64,000 nt of DNA from Leptospira selangorensis (GTDB lineage Bacteria > Spirochaetota > Leptospiria > Leptospirales > Leptospiraceae): assembly GCF_004769405.1 (NCBI RefSeq), contig NZ_RQES01000024.1:184899-248898 (forward strand), read 5' to 3'. Below, in pieces: positions 9,277-17,917 of the stretch. The notes below the pieces were generated by a model, which saw only the letters and a list, made by a program, of their open reading frames with translations, made no database searches and had not been told where the DNA came from. Each line of letters starts with the position of its first letter. The first letter of the stretch is position 1. Made by a program: the position numbers and the translations under genes.

Positions 9277-9990
9277 ATGTCTTCTTTATCCTCAGAAACA
9301 GAATCAATCGATATATCAGGAATTGCTTCCAGTGTAGAAGAAGCTGTCTTCACTCGTCATAGTATCCGGGATTATCTTTCCAAACCTGTGGAAGATTCCG
9401 TATTAAAGGAATTATTCTCCAAGTCTTTGAGAGCACCCAGTTGGAAAAATAGTCAACCTTGGAAGGTGCATGTGGTGAGCGGTGCCAAACGGGATAAAAT
9501 GGCGGAACTATTACAAGAAAGAGCTAAACAATCGGAAACTCCTGTGCCTGATACGATTTGGCCTACCGGTTTTCCATCGGATGCTAAGCGTAGAATGTTC
9601 GATCTTGGTATGAAGATCTACGGTGCTGCAGGGATTGAAAGAAAGGATAAGGAGGCCAGGGATAAGTTTATGCTTCGTAACTTCGAATTTTTTGGAGCTC
9701 CTACAGCGGTATTTATCACAACAGAATTCGAACTCAATTTTTATATCGCATTAGACATAGGCTGTTTTTTGAACACAGTTATGCTTCTTGCCAGAAGTTA
9801 TGGATTAGGGACTGTTCCTCAGGCTGCATTATCCGCCTTCCCGGAAGTGGTCCGAAAAGAATTGGGATTGGCGGAATCCGAAAAAATAGTCTGCGGTTTA
9901 AGTTTGGGTTATCCTAAGCCGGACTCCGTATTAAATAAGTTTCATACACCCCGGGAAGAAGTTTCAGATTTAGTAAAATTCTATACTTAA
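9277..9990 (+). CDS. Nitroreductase family protein (FMN-dependent oxidoreductase)
   Basis: About 237 residues. The opening AVFTRHSIRDYLSKPVEDSVL and SLRAPSWKNSQPWKVHVV are the FMN-phosphate and active-site segments of the nitroreductase fold; GLGTVPQAALSAFPEVVRKEL and VCGLSLGYPKPDSVLNKF are the C-terminal FMN-binding half. These enzymes use NAD(P)H to reduce nitroaromatics, quinones or enones; the natural substrate here is unknown. ATG 9277 has GGAGG 6 bp upstream; the longer frame from 9160 would run back through the operator and into the divergent gene. Control by the divergent TetR regulator fits an inducible detoxification enzyme. Confidence 0.88.
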   Translation: MSSLSSETESIDISGIASSVEEAVFTRHSIRDYLSKPVEDSVLKELFSKSLRAPSWKNSQPWKVHVVSGAKRDKMAELLQERAKQSETPVPDTIWPTGFPSDAKRRMFDLGMKIYGAAGIERKDKEARDKFMLRNFEFFGAPTAVFITTEFELNFYIALDIGCFLNTVMLLARSYGLGTVPQAALSAFPEVVRKELGLAESEKIVCGLSLGYPKPDSVLNKFHTPREEVSDLVKFYT

Positions 9991-10048
9991 ATCTTAACGC
10001 AAAATTAACGCGTTTATAGGCTCCTCTCACGCAGGTTCGCATTGACGA

Positions 10049-10078
10049 ATTCCAAAAAACAGGTTAAGTTTTTGGAAT
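10049..10078. repeat. Inverted repeat upstream of kdpF
   Basis: Arms ATTCCAAAAA (10049-10058) and TTTTTGGAAT (10069-10078) with a 10-bp spacer, 30 bp before the kdpF start. It has the size and position of a regulatory dimer site or leader hairpin for the kdp operon. A KdpE site is one possibility; no T-run follows, so a terminator is less likely. Confidence 0.45.
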
Positions 10079-10107
10079 AGACGGAATGTTTCTGCCTGGG
10101 AGGAATC

Positions 10108-10191
10108 TTGTCTTATACATTTCTTATCGTTTTAGTCATTACATTATGCGGTTATCTCTCCTTCTCCATTTTAAAACCGGAAAAATTTTAG
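10108..10191 (+). CDS. kdpF: KdpF, small subunit of the Kdp potassium ATPase
   Basis: A 27-residue single-helix membrane peptide. Read from TTG at 10108: start, then SYTFLIVLVITLCGYLSFSI and LKPEKF, stop TAG. It has the expected length (E. coli 29), one transmembrane helix and the conserved KPEKF-type tail. GGGAGGA lies immediately upstream of the TTG. It is 9 bp before kdpA. KdpF stabilises the KdpABC complex in the inner membrane. It is easily missed because of its size and non-ATG start. Confidence 0.85.
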   Translation: MSYTFLIVLVITLCGYLSFSILKPEKF

Positions 10192-10200
10192 GGGATACCG

Positions 10201-11883
10201 ATGAACGGAAACGACTCGATCTTCTTCTTTTTATATTTTGCGGTTTTATTTCTTCTCTCTCCCTTTTTAGGAATTTATATAGCGGACGTTCTCAAGGGAA
10301 AAGTTTCCAAACAATTTAGATTCTTTTCCAGATCGGAGTCTTTTCTATATAAGATTTCCGGAATAAAGGAAGATCAAAATTCGGATTGGAAAGGATATCT
10401 TTTTGATATCTGTATTTTTACCCTTTTGGCTTTGGCTGCAGTAGTTTTAGGCCTTCATTTTCAGAATCTTCTTCCTGGAAACCCGGAAGGTAAGTCAGGA
10501 CTTTCTTGGGATCTGGCTTGGAATACTTCCGTAAGTTTTGTGACGAATACGAATTGGCAGGCTTATTCTGGCGAGGTTTCTCTTTCTTATTTTAGCCAAA
10601 TGTTACTTTTAGGAGTACAGAATTTTGTAAGCGCCGGGGTCGGGATTGCTGTGCTTGCGGCTATGGCAAGGGGAATGAGCTCTAAGCCGGGCGAATATCC
10701 ATCCGGGATCGGTAACTTCTATGTTGATCTGACAAGAAGTATATTATATATTCTTTTACCAATTTCACTCTTGGTCTCATTCATTTTGGTTTCCCAAGGT
10801 GTAGTCATGGATTTTTCCAAATATGTGGATGCTATTGGGATCGAAGGTCATTCTTTTAAAATACCTCTTGGGCCCGCTGCTTCTCAAATTGCGATCAAAC
10901 AATTAGGGACGAACGGGGGTGGATTTTTCGGAGTAAATTCTGCTCACCCTTTTGAGAATCCTACCGTATTTTCCAGCTGGATTCAATGTATTTTGATCTT
11001 ACTTCTTCCTGGGGCATTACCTTTTGCTTATGGAAGATGGGTGGGTTCTTGGAAAGCAGGTCTATCTATCTTTTTCGGAATGACTCTTCTTTTTGTCCTA
11101 AGCCTTTCTATATCTCTTTGGTCGGAAAGTAATTTCGCCGGGAATTGGGAAGGGAAAGAAACCAGATTCGGAGTGGCCCAAAGTATCCTTTGGGGAATGG
11201 CGACCACGGCGGCTTCTAACGGTTCAGTCAACGCAATGCATGATAGCTTTTCTCCTCTTTCCGGAGGGTTAGCTATTTGGAATATTCTTCTGGGAGAAGT
11301 TGTATTCGGTGGTGTGGGGGTTGGGCTTATAGGAATGTTATTCTATGTTGTCCTTACGGTATTTATCGCGGGACTTATGGTAGGAAGGACGCCGGAATAT
11401 TTAGGTAAGAAGATAGAAGCAAAGGAAGTAAAACTCGCACTTATCGGAGTGTTGGTTCCCGGGCTTTGTATTCTTTTGTTCACTGCATTTTCTCTTCTCT
11501 ATGAATCGGCTCTTTCTTCTAGAACAAATTTGGGACCTCATGGTCTGACTGAAATTTTATATTCATTTGCTTCCGCTTCCGGGAATAACGGATCTGCGTT
11601 CGCCGGTTTGAATGTGAACACTCCATTTTATAATCTTACTCTTTCATTCTGTATGCTTGTTGGAAGATTTGCAGTGATCGTTCCTGCTCTAGGGTTAGGT
11701 GGTGCTTTATTGGGGAAAAAGATCGCTCCAAAGGGAGATGGTACGTTCTCGACGGAAAGTCCTCTGTTTGTGTTACTTCTTCTTTCCGTGATCTTTTTGG
11801 TAGGAGCTCTAACATTCCTGCCCGTTTTGGTTTTGGGACCGGTGAGTGAACATATTCTTTTACATTCCGGTTCTAAGTTTTAG
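10201..11883 (+). CDS. kdpA: KdpA, potassium-binding subunit
   Basis: 560 residues (E. coli 557), about ten membrane helices. All four pore-loop selectivity segments are seen: [49 protein letters not shown] and [20 protein letters not shown], each with the K+-coordinating Gly/Asn core. It selects K+ from the periplasm and passes it to KdpB. Second gene of a tightly spaced kdpFABCDE operon, 11 bp before kdpB. Confidence 0.97.
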   Translation: MNGNDSIFFFLYFAVLFLLSPFLGIYIADVLKGKVSKQFRFFSRSESFLYKISGIKEDQNSDWKGYLFDICIFTLLALAAVVLGLHFQNLLPGNPEGKSGLSWDLAWNTSVSFVTNTNWQAYSGEVSLSYFSQMLLLGVQNFVSAGVGIAVLAAMARGMSSKPGEYPSGIGNFYVDLTRSILYILLPISLLVSFILVSQGVVMDFSKYVDAIGIEGHSFKIPLGPAASQIAIKQLGTNGGGFFGVNSAHPFENPTVFSSWIQCILILLLPGALPFAYGRWVGSWKAGLSIFFGMTLLFVLSLSISLWSESNFAGNWEGKETRFGVAQSILWGMATTAASNGSVNAMHDSFSPLSGGLAIWNILLGEVVFGGVGVGLIGMLFYVVLTVFIAGLMVGRTPEYLGKKIEAKEVKLALIGVLVPGLCILLFTAFSLLYESALSSRTNLGPHGLTEILYSFASASGNNGSAFAGLNVNTPFYNLTLSFCMLVGRFAVIVPALGLGGALLGKKIAPKGDGTFSTESPLFVLLLLSVIFLVGALTFLPVLVLGPVSEHILLHSGSKF

Positions 11884-11894
11884 GATTTAATATT

Positions 11895-13985
11895 ATGAAA
11901 AACAAAAATGCTTCTTTTTCCCAAGATCCAAAGTTTTTTCTAAAACCAATTTTGGATTCTTTCGTAAAATTGGATCCAAGAGTTCAATGGAAAAATCCTG
12001 TCATGTTCATCGTTTATATAGGAGCAATATTAAGTTCTTATGATCTGATTTTTCATCCTGTAAATTTGAGTTTTGGTCTGCAAATTTCTATCTGGTTATG
12101 GGCGACCGTTCTGTTTGCAAATTTTGCGGAGGCGCTGGCAGAAGGTAGGGGAAAGGCAAAGGCTGAATCCTTGAAAAAAACAAGAAAGGAATCCAAGGCA
12201 AATAAACTAAACGGAGGTTCTGTTATTATAGTTCCTTCTTCCGAATTAAGGACCGGAGACAAGGTGGTTTGTCAGGCAGGTGATCAGATCCCTGGTGACG
12301 GCGAGGTGGTAGAAGGTATCGCTTCTGTAGATGAGTCCGCGATTACAGGGGAATCTGCGCCTGTGATCAGAGAATCCGGTGGAGATAGATCTGCAGTCAC
12401 CGGAGGTACAAAAGTTTTAAGTGATAAAATTATTGTCCAGATCACAACGGATCCCGGAAAAACCTTTATAGATAAGATGATCTCACTTGTGGAAGGAGCT
12501 TCTAGGCAGAAAACTCCGAATGAGATCGCACTCTCCATTCTTCTTTCCGCATTATCTTTGGTATTCTTGGTTGCGATTACTTCTCTTGTTCCCGCCGTAT
12601 TCTATAGCCAAAGAGAAGGTGGGGGAAATTTAGGACTCTCCGGTTCCTTTCCTGCGTTAGTTGGTCTTTTGGTGTGTTTGATCCCTACTACGATCGGCGG
12701 ACTTCTGTCTGCGATAGGTATCAGCGGTATGGACAGGTTAATGAGAAGGAATGTAATCGCTAAATCGGGTAGGGCAATAGAAGCAGCCGGAGATATTGAC
12801 GTTCTTTTATTGGATAAAACAGGGACAATTACCTTGGGAAATAGAATGGCGACCCGATTTGTTCCTGCTCCGGGTATTGTAGAAAAGAAAATAGCGGATG
12901 CAGCACAACTTGCTTCTCTCTCGGACGAAACACCGGAAGGGAGATCCATTGTAGTATTAGCGAAAGAAAAATTCGATCTAAGAGGAAGGAACTTATCAGA
13001 GTTAGGCGGTAAATTTGTTCCGTTCACCGCTAAAAGTAAAATGAGCGGTGTGGACTTCGATCCTGATGCGGAGGGAAAAACAAGACCAGCAATCAGAAAG
13101 GGGGCCTCTGACTCCATCCGAAATTATATTGCAGGTTTAGGCGGAGAATATCCAAAAGAAATTTCTGACATAGTAGATGAGATCGCAAGAGAAGGAGGAA
13201 CTCCTTTAGTAGTCTCGGAAGGAAGAGAAATTTTAGGAGTCATTCATTTAAAAGACATCGTAAAAGGTGGGATTAAAGAAAGATTCGCAAGGTTAAGACA
13301 GATGGGGATTCGGACAGTAATGATCACTGGTGATAATCCTTTAACTGCCGCAGCTATCGCTGCAGAAGCTGGAGTGGATGATTTTATCGCAGAAGCAACT
13401 CCGGAAACAAAACTAAAACGTATCCGTGAAGAACAGTCGGGCGGAAAACTTGTAGCGATGATAGGTGACGGAACAAATGACGCGCCTGCTTTAGCCCAAG
13501 CGGATGTAGGTGTTGCAATGAATACCGGAACCCAAACTGCAAGAGAGGCGGGGAATATGATCGATCTGGATAGTAATCCTACCAAACTCATAGAAATTGT
13601 GGAAATCGGAAAACAACTTCTGATGACAAGAGGTTCTTTGACCACCTTTAGTATCGCAAATGACGTATCTAAATATTTCGTGATCCTGCCTGCTATGTTT
13701 GCGGGATTATTTCCGATCGGTGGAATAGGAGCTTTATCTATTTTGAATATTCTAGGTTTTGCAAGTCCTGAATCTGCAGTTTTAAGTGCGGTGATCTTTA
13801 ATGCTTTGATCCTGGTGTTTTTGGTTCCGCTTGCATTAAAAGGTGTGAGTTATAAGCCTGCAGGTGCGGATTCAGTTCTGGCTCGAAACGTATTTATCTA
13901 CGGTTTTGGTGGACTGATCCTGCCGTTTTTCGGGATAAAAGGAATAGATCTGATTTTAAGTTTTACTACAAGGGTTTTCGCATGA
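11895..13985 (+). CDS. kdpB: KdpB, P-type ATPase subunit
   Basis: 696 residues (E. coli 682). Ordered motifs: actuator loop [13 protein letters not shown] with the TGES; phosphorylation site [13 protein letters not shown] (about residue 305); hinge [17 protein letters not shown] (about residue 525). Membrane helix 4 has [10 protein letters not shown] where other P-type ATPases carry PEGL/CPx, as expected for KdpB. It hydrolyses ATP to drive K+ uptake through KdpA. The TGES serine, which is phosphorylated to inhibit the E. coli enzyme at high K+, is present. Overlaps kdpC by 4 bp. Confidence 0.97.
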   Translation: MKNKNASFSQDPKFFLKPILDSFVKLDPRVQWKNPVMFIVYIGAILSSYDLIFHPVNLSFGLQISIWLWATVLFANFAEALAEGRGKAKAESLKKTRKESKANKLNGGSVIIVPSSELRTGDKVVCQAGDQIPGDGEVVEGIASVDESAITGESAPVIRESGGDRSAVTGGTKVLSDKIIVQITTDPGKTFIDKMISLVEGASRQKTPNEIALSILLSALSLVFLVAITSLVPAVFYSQREGGGNLGLSGSFPALVGLLVCLIPTTIGGLLSAIGISGMDRLMRRNVIAKSGRAIEAAGDIDVLLLDKTGTITLGNRMATRFVPAPGIVEKKIADAAQLASLSDETPEGRSIVVLAKEKFDLRGRNLSELGGKFVPFTAKSKMSGVDFDPDAEGKTRPAIRKGASDSIRNYIAGLGGEYPKEISDIVDEIAREGGTPLVVSEGREILGVIHLKDIVKGGIKERFARLRQMGIRTVMITGDNPLTAAAIAAEAGVDDFIAEATPETKLKRIREEQSGGKLVAMIGDGTNDAPALAQADVGVAMNTGTQTAREAGNMIDLDSNPTKLIEIVEIGKQLLMTRGSLTTFSIANDVSKYFVILPAMFAGLFPIGGIGALSILNILGFASPESAVLSAVIFNALILVFLVPLALKGVSYKPAGADSVLARNVFIYGFGGLILPFFGIKGIDLILSFTTRVFA

Positions 13986-14551
13986 TAAGAGCAATTTTAC
14001 AATTAGGGCTTTGGACTTTTGTATGCGGGATCTTTTATCCGGTTCTTGTATATGGATTTGCTAAGTTTTCTTTTCCAAAAGTAAGTTCAGGATCTTTGGT
14101 TGAAATGGACGGAAAGGTAATCGGTTCTGAATTACTCTCCCAGTCTTTCGAATCACCTGAATATTTTCATTCTAGACCTTCTGCCGTTGGATACGATCCT
14201 TCTTCTTCCGGTGCTTCTAATTTTGGCCCTACTAATTCTCAACTTTCTAAAAAGGTCGAGGAAAGAAGATATTACTGGGTTACAAGAGGCGGGACCGAGC
14301 CTGTACCTTCCGAACTTTTGTATTCTTCCGGAAGCGGGTTGGATCCTCATTTGAGTCCGGAGGCAGTGAAATATCAAATTCCGTTAATAGCGAAAACAAA
14401 AGGAATCCCAGAGGATATATTGGTCCAATTGGTAGAAGAATCCATAGAACCTCCTGAATTGGGATTATTCGGCTCTTCTAAGATCAATATTTTAAAATTG
14501 AATCTGAAATTGAGATCTGTTTATATAGAAAAGAATATTCAGAAAAAATAA
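13982..14551 (+). CDS. kdpC: KdpC, assembly subunit of the Kdp ATPase
   Basis: 189 residues (E. coli 190). One N-terminal membrane helix ([20 protein letters not shown]), then a periplasmic domain with the family signatures [31 protein letters not shown], and [17 protein letters not shown]. It is thought to stabilise KdpAB and increase its affinity. The ATG overlaps the kdpB stop (ATGA), and kdpD starts 8 bp later. Confidence 0.95.
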   Translation: MIRAILQLGLWTFVCGIFYPVLVYGFAKFSFPKVSSGSLVEMDGKVIGSELLSQSFESPEYFHSRPSAVGYDPSSSGASNFGPTNSQLSKKVEERRYYWVTRGGTEPVPSELLYSSGSGLDPHLSPEAVKYQIPLIAKTKGIPEDILVQLVEESIEPPELGLFGSSKINILKLNLKLRSVYIEKNIQKK

Positions 14552-14559
14552 AATTATCG

Positions 14560-17235
14560 GTGAGACCTGCAGAAGAAAATAGACCGGATCCGGACGAATT
14601 ACTTTCTCGGATCGGAGGAGAAGGAGCTAAGACCAGAGGAAAATTAAAAATTTTCTTCGGTATGGCCGCAGGTGTAGGCAAAACTTTCGAAATGCTCCGA
14701 GATGCTCAAAAAGCAAAATCGGAAGGAATAGATGTTTGGATCGGTTATTTAGAAACTCATAATAGAAAAGAAACGGAGGCTCAGGCGGAAGGTCTTTCTA
14801 TAATCCCCAGAAAAAGATCCAAGTACAAGTCTGTTGATTTGGAAGAAATGGATTTAGATACAATTCTAGAAAAAAAACCGGATCTGGTTTTGATAGATGA
14901 GCTTGCTCATACGAATGTTCCTGGTTCAAGACATCCTAAAAGATACCAAGACGTTCTGGAAATTTTGGGCCAAGGAATAAACGTTTATTCTACTTTAAAT
15001 GTGCAACATTTGGAAAGTAGGGCAGGTATAGTGGAGGAAATTTCGGGAGCTCCCGTTTCGGAAAGAGTTCCGGATTCTATTTTAGAAATCGCTGATGAAG
15101 TAGAATTGATCGATCTGGTCCCGGATGATCTGATCAAACGTTTGAAAGAAGGTAAGGTTTATCCTTCCGATAAAGTTCCCCAGGCACTTCATTCGTTTTT
15201 TAAGATACCGAATTTGACTGCACTTAGGGAACTTTCTCTGAATTTCACTTCTAAACTGGTAGATCGAGAACTTTCTCGTTTGGAGCCGACCAAGGATTCT
15301 AAACTATCGGATAAAATTTTAGTGGCAGTATCTTCTTCTCCACAGGCTGCTAATTTGATACGTTATGCAAAACGAATTGCATTTGGATTAAAATGTCCTT
15401 GGGTTGCAGTACATGTCGATGACGGAAATGTATTAGATTTTCAGGAGAAGGATCTCCTAAAAGAAAACTTAGGTCTTGCTCGGGAGCTCGGTGCGGAAAT
15501 ACTAAATTTTTCGGATGGAGATCCAGTTCTTGGTATCGTCCGAGCAATCAATCGGACCAAAGCAACTCATGTAGTAATAGGTAGAAGCGGTAAATCCAAA
15601 CTTTCCAGGATTTTGAAAGGCGGCTCCTTTATAGATAAACTAAGCGAGCAGCCTGGAGATTTTCAGATACTTCTTGCTCCTACTGAAATTGCAAAAGAGA
15701 AACCTAAACTTCGATTCGGATTTTTCACCAAAGGAACTAGATCCAAACCTATTCAATATTTTCTATCTTTTCTGGCATTGCTTGGGATCACTTCATTCAA
15801 TCTTTTATTGAATATTTTTGCAGGTTATTGGTCTATCGGGCTCATATATCTGTTTTTTATAATGTTTGTGTCTTTGTTTGCGGGAAGAGGTCCTGTTTTA
15901 GTGACTGCCTCTTTAAGCGCAATCTTTTGGAACTTTCTATTCATCCCTCCTAAATTCACTTTCTATATAGAAAAAGTAGAAGATTGGATGATGTTCGGAA
16001 CTTATTTTATACTGGCTTTAGTATTAGGAATTCTCACTACAAGATTAAGAGATAGGGAAGAAGCTTTACAAACAGGAGAAGAAGCACTCTCCGGTTTATA
16101 TAGACTTTCAGTCGCATTGTCTAAGACCCATAGTTTGGACGAAATTGCGTCCGTTGCTGTGGAAACGATAGGTGATACTTTCCAATCTTCCGTTTTGATC
16201 CTACTTTCCGATCAGGATTCTTTACTTTCCCGCATTCCTCATCCTAAAAGCGGTTTTAAACCGGACATGAAAGAATCCGCATTGGCAGCTTGGACTTTTC
16301 AAAATCGAAAACCTTCCGGAAAAGATACGGATACTGTTCCAATGTCTAAAGGTTTATATCTACCATTACTCACTCCAGGCGGCTGTTTTGGAGTCATTGG
16401 ATTAGATAGAGAACATAAGGATAGTTTGGAATTGGAAGAAGAAACACTTCTATTTTCCATGCTAAACCAAATCGCCTTGGCTTTGGAAAGAATACAATTA
16501 TTAGGAATTCGTGCAAACGCAAAGTTAGTGGAGGAATCTGAAAAGTTTTATTCAGCGTTATTCAATTCGGTCAGCCATGATTTTAGGACTCCTTTAACCG
16601 TGATTCGTGCTTCTTTGGATCTATTAGAAATAAGTGATGGAAAAAATGAAAAGGAGAAGTCCGACTTATTCTCGGAGATCAGAATTGCATACAAAAAATT
16701 GGATCGATTAGTAGGAGACCTTCTGGATATGTCTAGATTGGAATCCGGAAGATTGATGTTGGATCTTCAATGGGAAGATCCTGTCGATCTGATAAATGAA
16801 ACTGCAAGGATTGCCGAGTATGAAAAAGGAGAGCATACATTATCGGTTCAATCGGATGAAAGTATGCCTTTGGTTCGGATGGACAGAAGATTAATGATCC
16901 AAGTGTTGATCCATCTTTTACAGAATGCATTTTTACATACTGAAAAAAATAGCACTGTTATTGTAAGAGCAAGTGTGCCTAAAGATCATCTTCTATTAAC
17001 TGTAGAGGATAACGGTGTTGGAATTCCTCCGGGACAAGAGGAAAAAATTTTCGAAAAGTTCACTAAAATTTCCGGTTCTATACAAGGAACAGGCCTCGGA
17101 CTTTCTATCTGTAAAGGGCTAGTAGAAGCCCAAGGTGGAAAGATCTGGGCGGAGAACAAACAAGAAGGTGGAGCCAGGTTTTTGATCCGAATTCCAGTGC
17201 TTACTTTTCCTCCTTTGGAGGATTCGATTGTCTAG
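14560..17235 (+). CDS. kdpD: KdpD, sensor histidine kinase for the kdp operon
   Basis: 891 residues (E. coli 894). Order: KdpD N-terminal domain with Walker A FFGMAAGVGKT (about residues 31-41) and Walker B LVLIDELAHTNVPGSRHPKR; a USP-like domain (ILVAVSSSPQAANLIRYAKR); four clustered membrane helices (DUF4118); a GAF-like stretch; HisKA with the phosphoacceptor His in NSVSHDFRTPLTVI (about residue 673); and HATPase with VEDNGVGIPP and GTGLGLSICKGL. It senses low K+ or ionic stress and phosphorylates KdpE. GTG start at 14560; no strong ribosome site, so coupling to kdpC is likely. It overlaps kdpE by 8 bp. Confidence 0.96.
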   Translation: MRPAEENRPDPDELLSRIGGEGAKTRGKLKIFFGMAAGVGKTFEMLRDAQKAKSEGIDVWIGYLETHNRKETEAQAEGLSIIPRKRSKYKSVDLEEMDLDTILEKKPDLVLIDELAHTNVPGSRHPKRYQDVLEILGQGINVYSTLNVQHLESRAGIVEEISGAPVSERVPDSILEIADEVELIDLVPDDLIKRLKEGKVYPSDKVPQALHSFFKIPNLTALRELSLNFTSKLVDRELSRLEPTKDSKLSDKILVAVSSSPQAANLIRYAKRIAFGLKCPWVAVHVDDGNVLDFQEKDLLKENLGLARELGAEILNFSDGDPVLGIVRAINRTKATHVVIGRSGKSKLSRILKGGSFIDKLSEQPGDFQILLAPTEIAKEKPKLRFGFFTKGTRSKPIQYFLSFLALLGITSFNLLLNIFAGYWSIGLIYLFFIMFVSLFAGRGPVLVTASLSAIFWNFLFIPPKFTFYIEKVEDWMMFGTYFILALVLGILTTRLRDREEALQTGEEALSGLYRLSVALSKTHSLDEIASVAVETIGDTFQSSVLILLSDQDSLLSRIPHPKSGFKPDMKESALAAWTFQNRKPSGKDTDTVPMSKGLYLPLLTPGGCFGVIGLDREHKDSLELEEETLLFSMLNQIALALERIQLLGIRANAKLVEESEKFYSALFNSVSHDFRTPLTVIRASLDLLEISDGKNEKEKSDLFSEIRIAYKKLDRLVGDLLDMSRLESGRLMLDLQWEDPVDLINETARIAEYEKGEHTLSVQSDESMPLVRMDRRLMIQVLIHLLQNAFLHTEKNSTVIVRASVPKDHLLLTVEDNGVGIPPGQEEKIFEKFTKISGSIQGTGLGLSICKGLVEAQGGKIWAENKQEGGARFLIRIPVLTFPPLEDSIV

Positions 17236-17917
17236 TCCGATCATTATGATTATAGACGATGAGATCCAGATCCGTCGATTGATCCGAGTCGCTCTTGAAA
17301 AAGAAGGTTATAAAGTAGAAGAAGCGATCTCAGTGGATGATGCATTATCAAAAGTTTATATGGTTCGTCCTGATTCCATTATTTTGGATCTGGGTTTGCC
17401 GGAAAAAGGTGGAGAAGAATTCTTAAAAAAGATCAGAGAGTCCGGTTCTAAGATCCCAGTATTGGTTTTAAGTGTTAGAGATTCAGAAAAAGATAAAATC
17501 TTTTTGTTAGATAGTGGTGCAGACGATTATCTTACCAAACCTTTCGGAGTGGGAGAGTTACTTGCAAGGATTAGAGTATTATTAAGACACTCTTCTCCTG
17601 AAAAAACAGATGTTAAAGTAAAGATCGGGCTTTTGGAATTGGATTTTGGGACCAGGAAAGTTTTGAAAGAAGGTAAAGAAGTCCGTCTGACACCTACCGA
17701 GTATTCATTTCTAAAATTATTAGCCACTTACCCGGGAAAAATAGTAACTCAAACCCAAATCTTAAAAGAATTATGGGGTCCGAATCAAATGGCAGAATCA
17801 GGTTATTTAAGAGTGTATGTAAACCAGATCCGCAAAAAAATAGAAAAAGACCCGAGTAATCCTGAAATTTTGATCACGGAGCCTGGAGTCGGATACTTTT
17901 TAAAAACGGATCTTTAA
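17228..17917 (+). CDS. kdpE: KdpE, OmpR-family response regulator
   Basis: 229 residues. Receiver domain: acidic pair IIDDE, phosphoacceptor Asp in SIILDLGLPEKGG (about residue 54), Thr/Ser in VLVLSVRD, Lys in YLTKPFG. C-terminal winged helix: RLTPTEYSFLKLLATYPGKI, then GYLRVYVNQIRKKIE. It activates kdpFABC when phosphorylated by KdpD. TTG start within the kdpD end. Its last 4 bp overlap the end of the convergent antiporter gene, so there is no room for a terminator between them. Confidence 0.95.
   Translation: MSSPIIMIIDDEIQIRRLIRVALEKEGYKVEEAISVDDALSKVYMVRPDSIILDLGLPEKGGEEFLKKIRESGSKIPVLVLSVRDSEKDKIFLLDSGADDYLTKPFGVGELLARIRVLLRHSSPEKTDVKVKIGLLELDFGTRKVLKEGKEVRLTPTEYSFLKLLATYPGKIVTQTQILKELWGPNQMAESGYLRVYVNQIRKKIEKDPSNPEILITEPGVGYFLKTDL

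Noticed and set aside
9991..10107. c-di-AMP (ydaO) riboswitch before kdp
   Set aside because: The leader is only about 117 bp and lacks the long conserved riboswitch structure; only a simple inverted repeat is seen.
12053..13645. Long minus-strand frames opposite kdpB
   Set aside because: Antisense shadows of a strongly conserved gene; Ser/Pro/Ile-rich with no domain.
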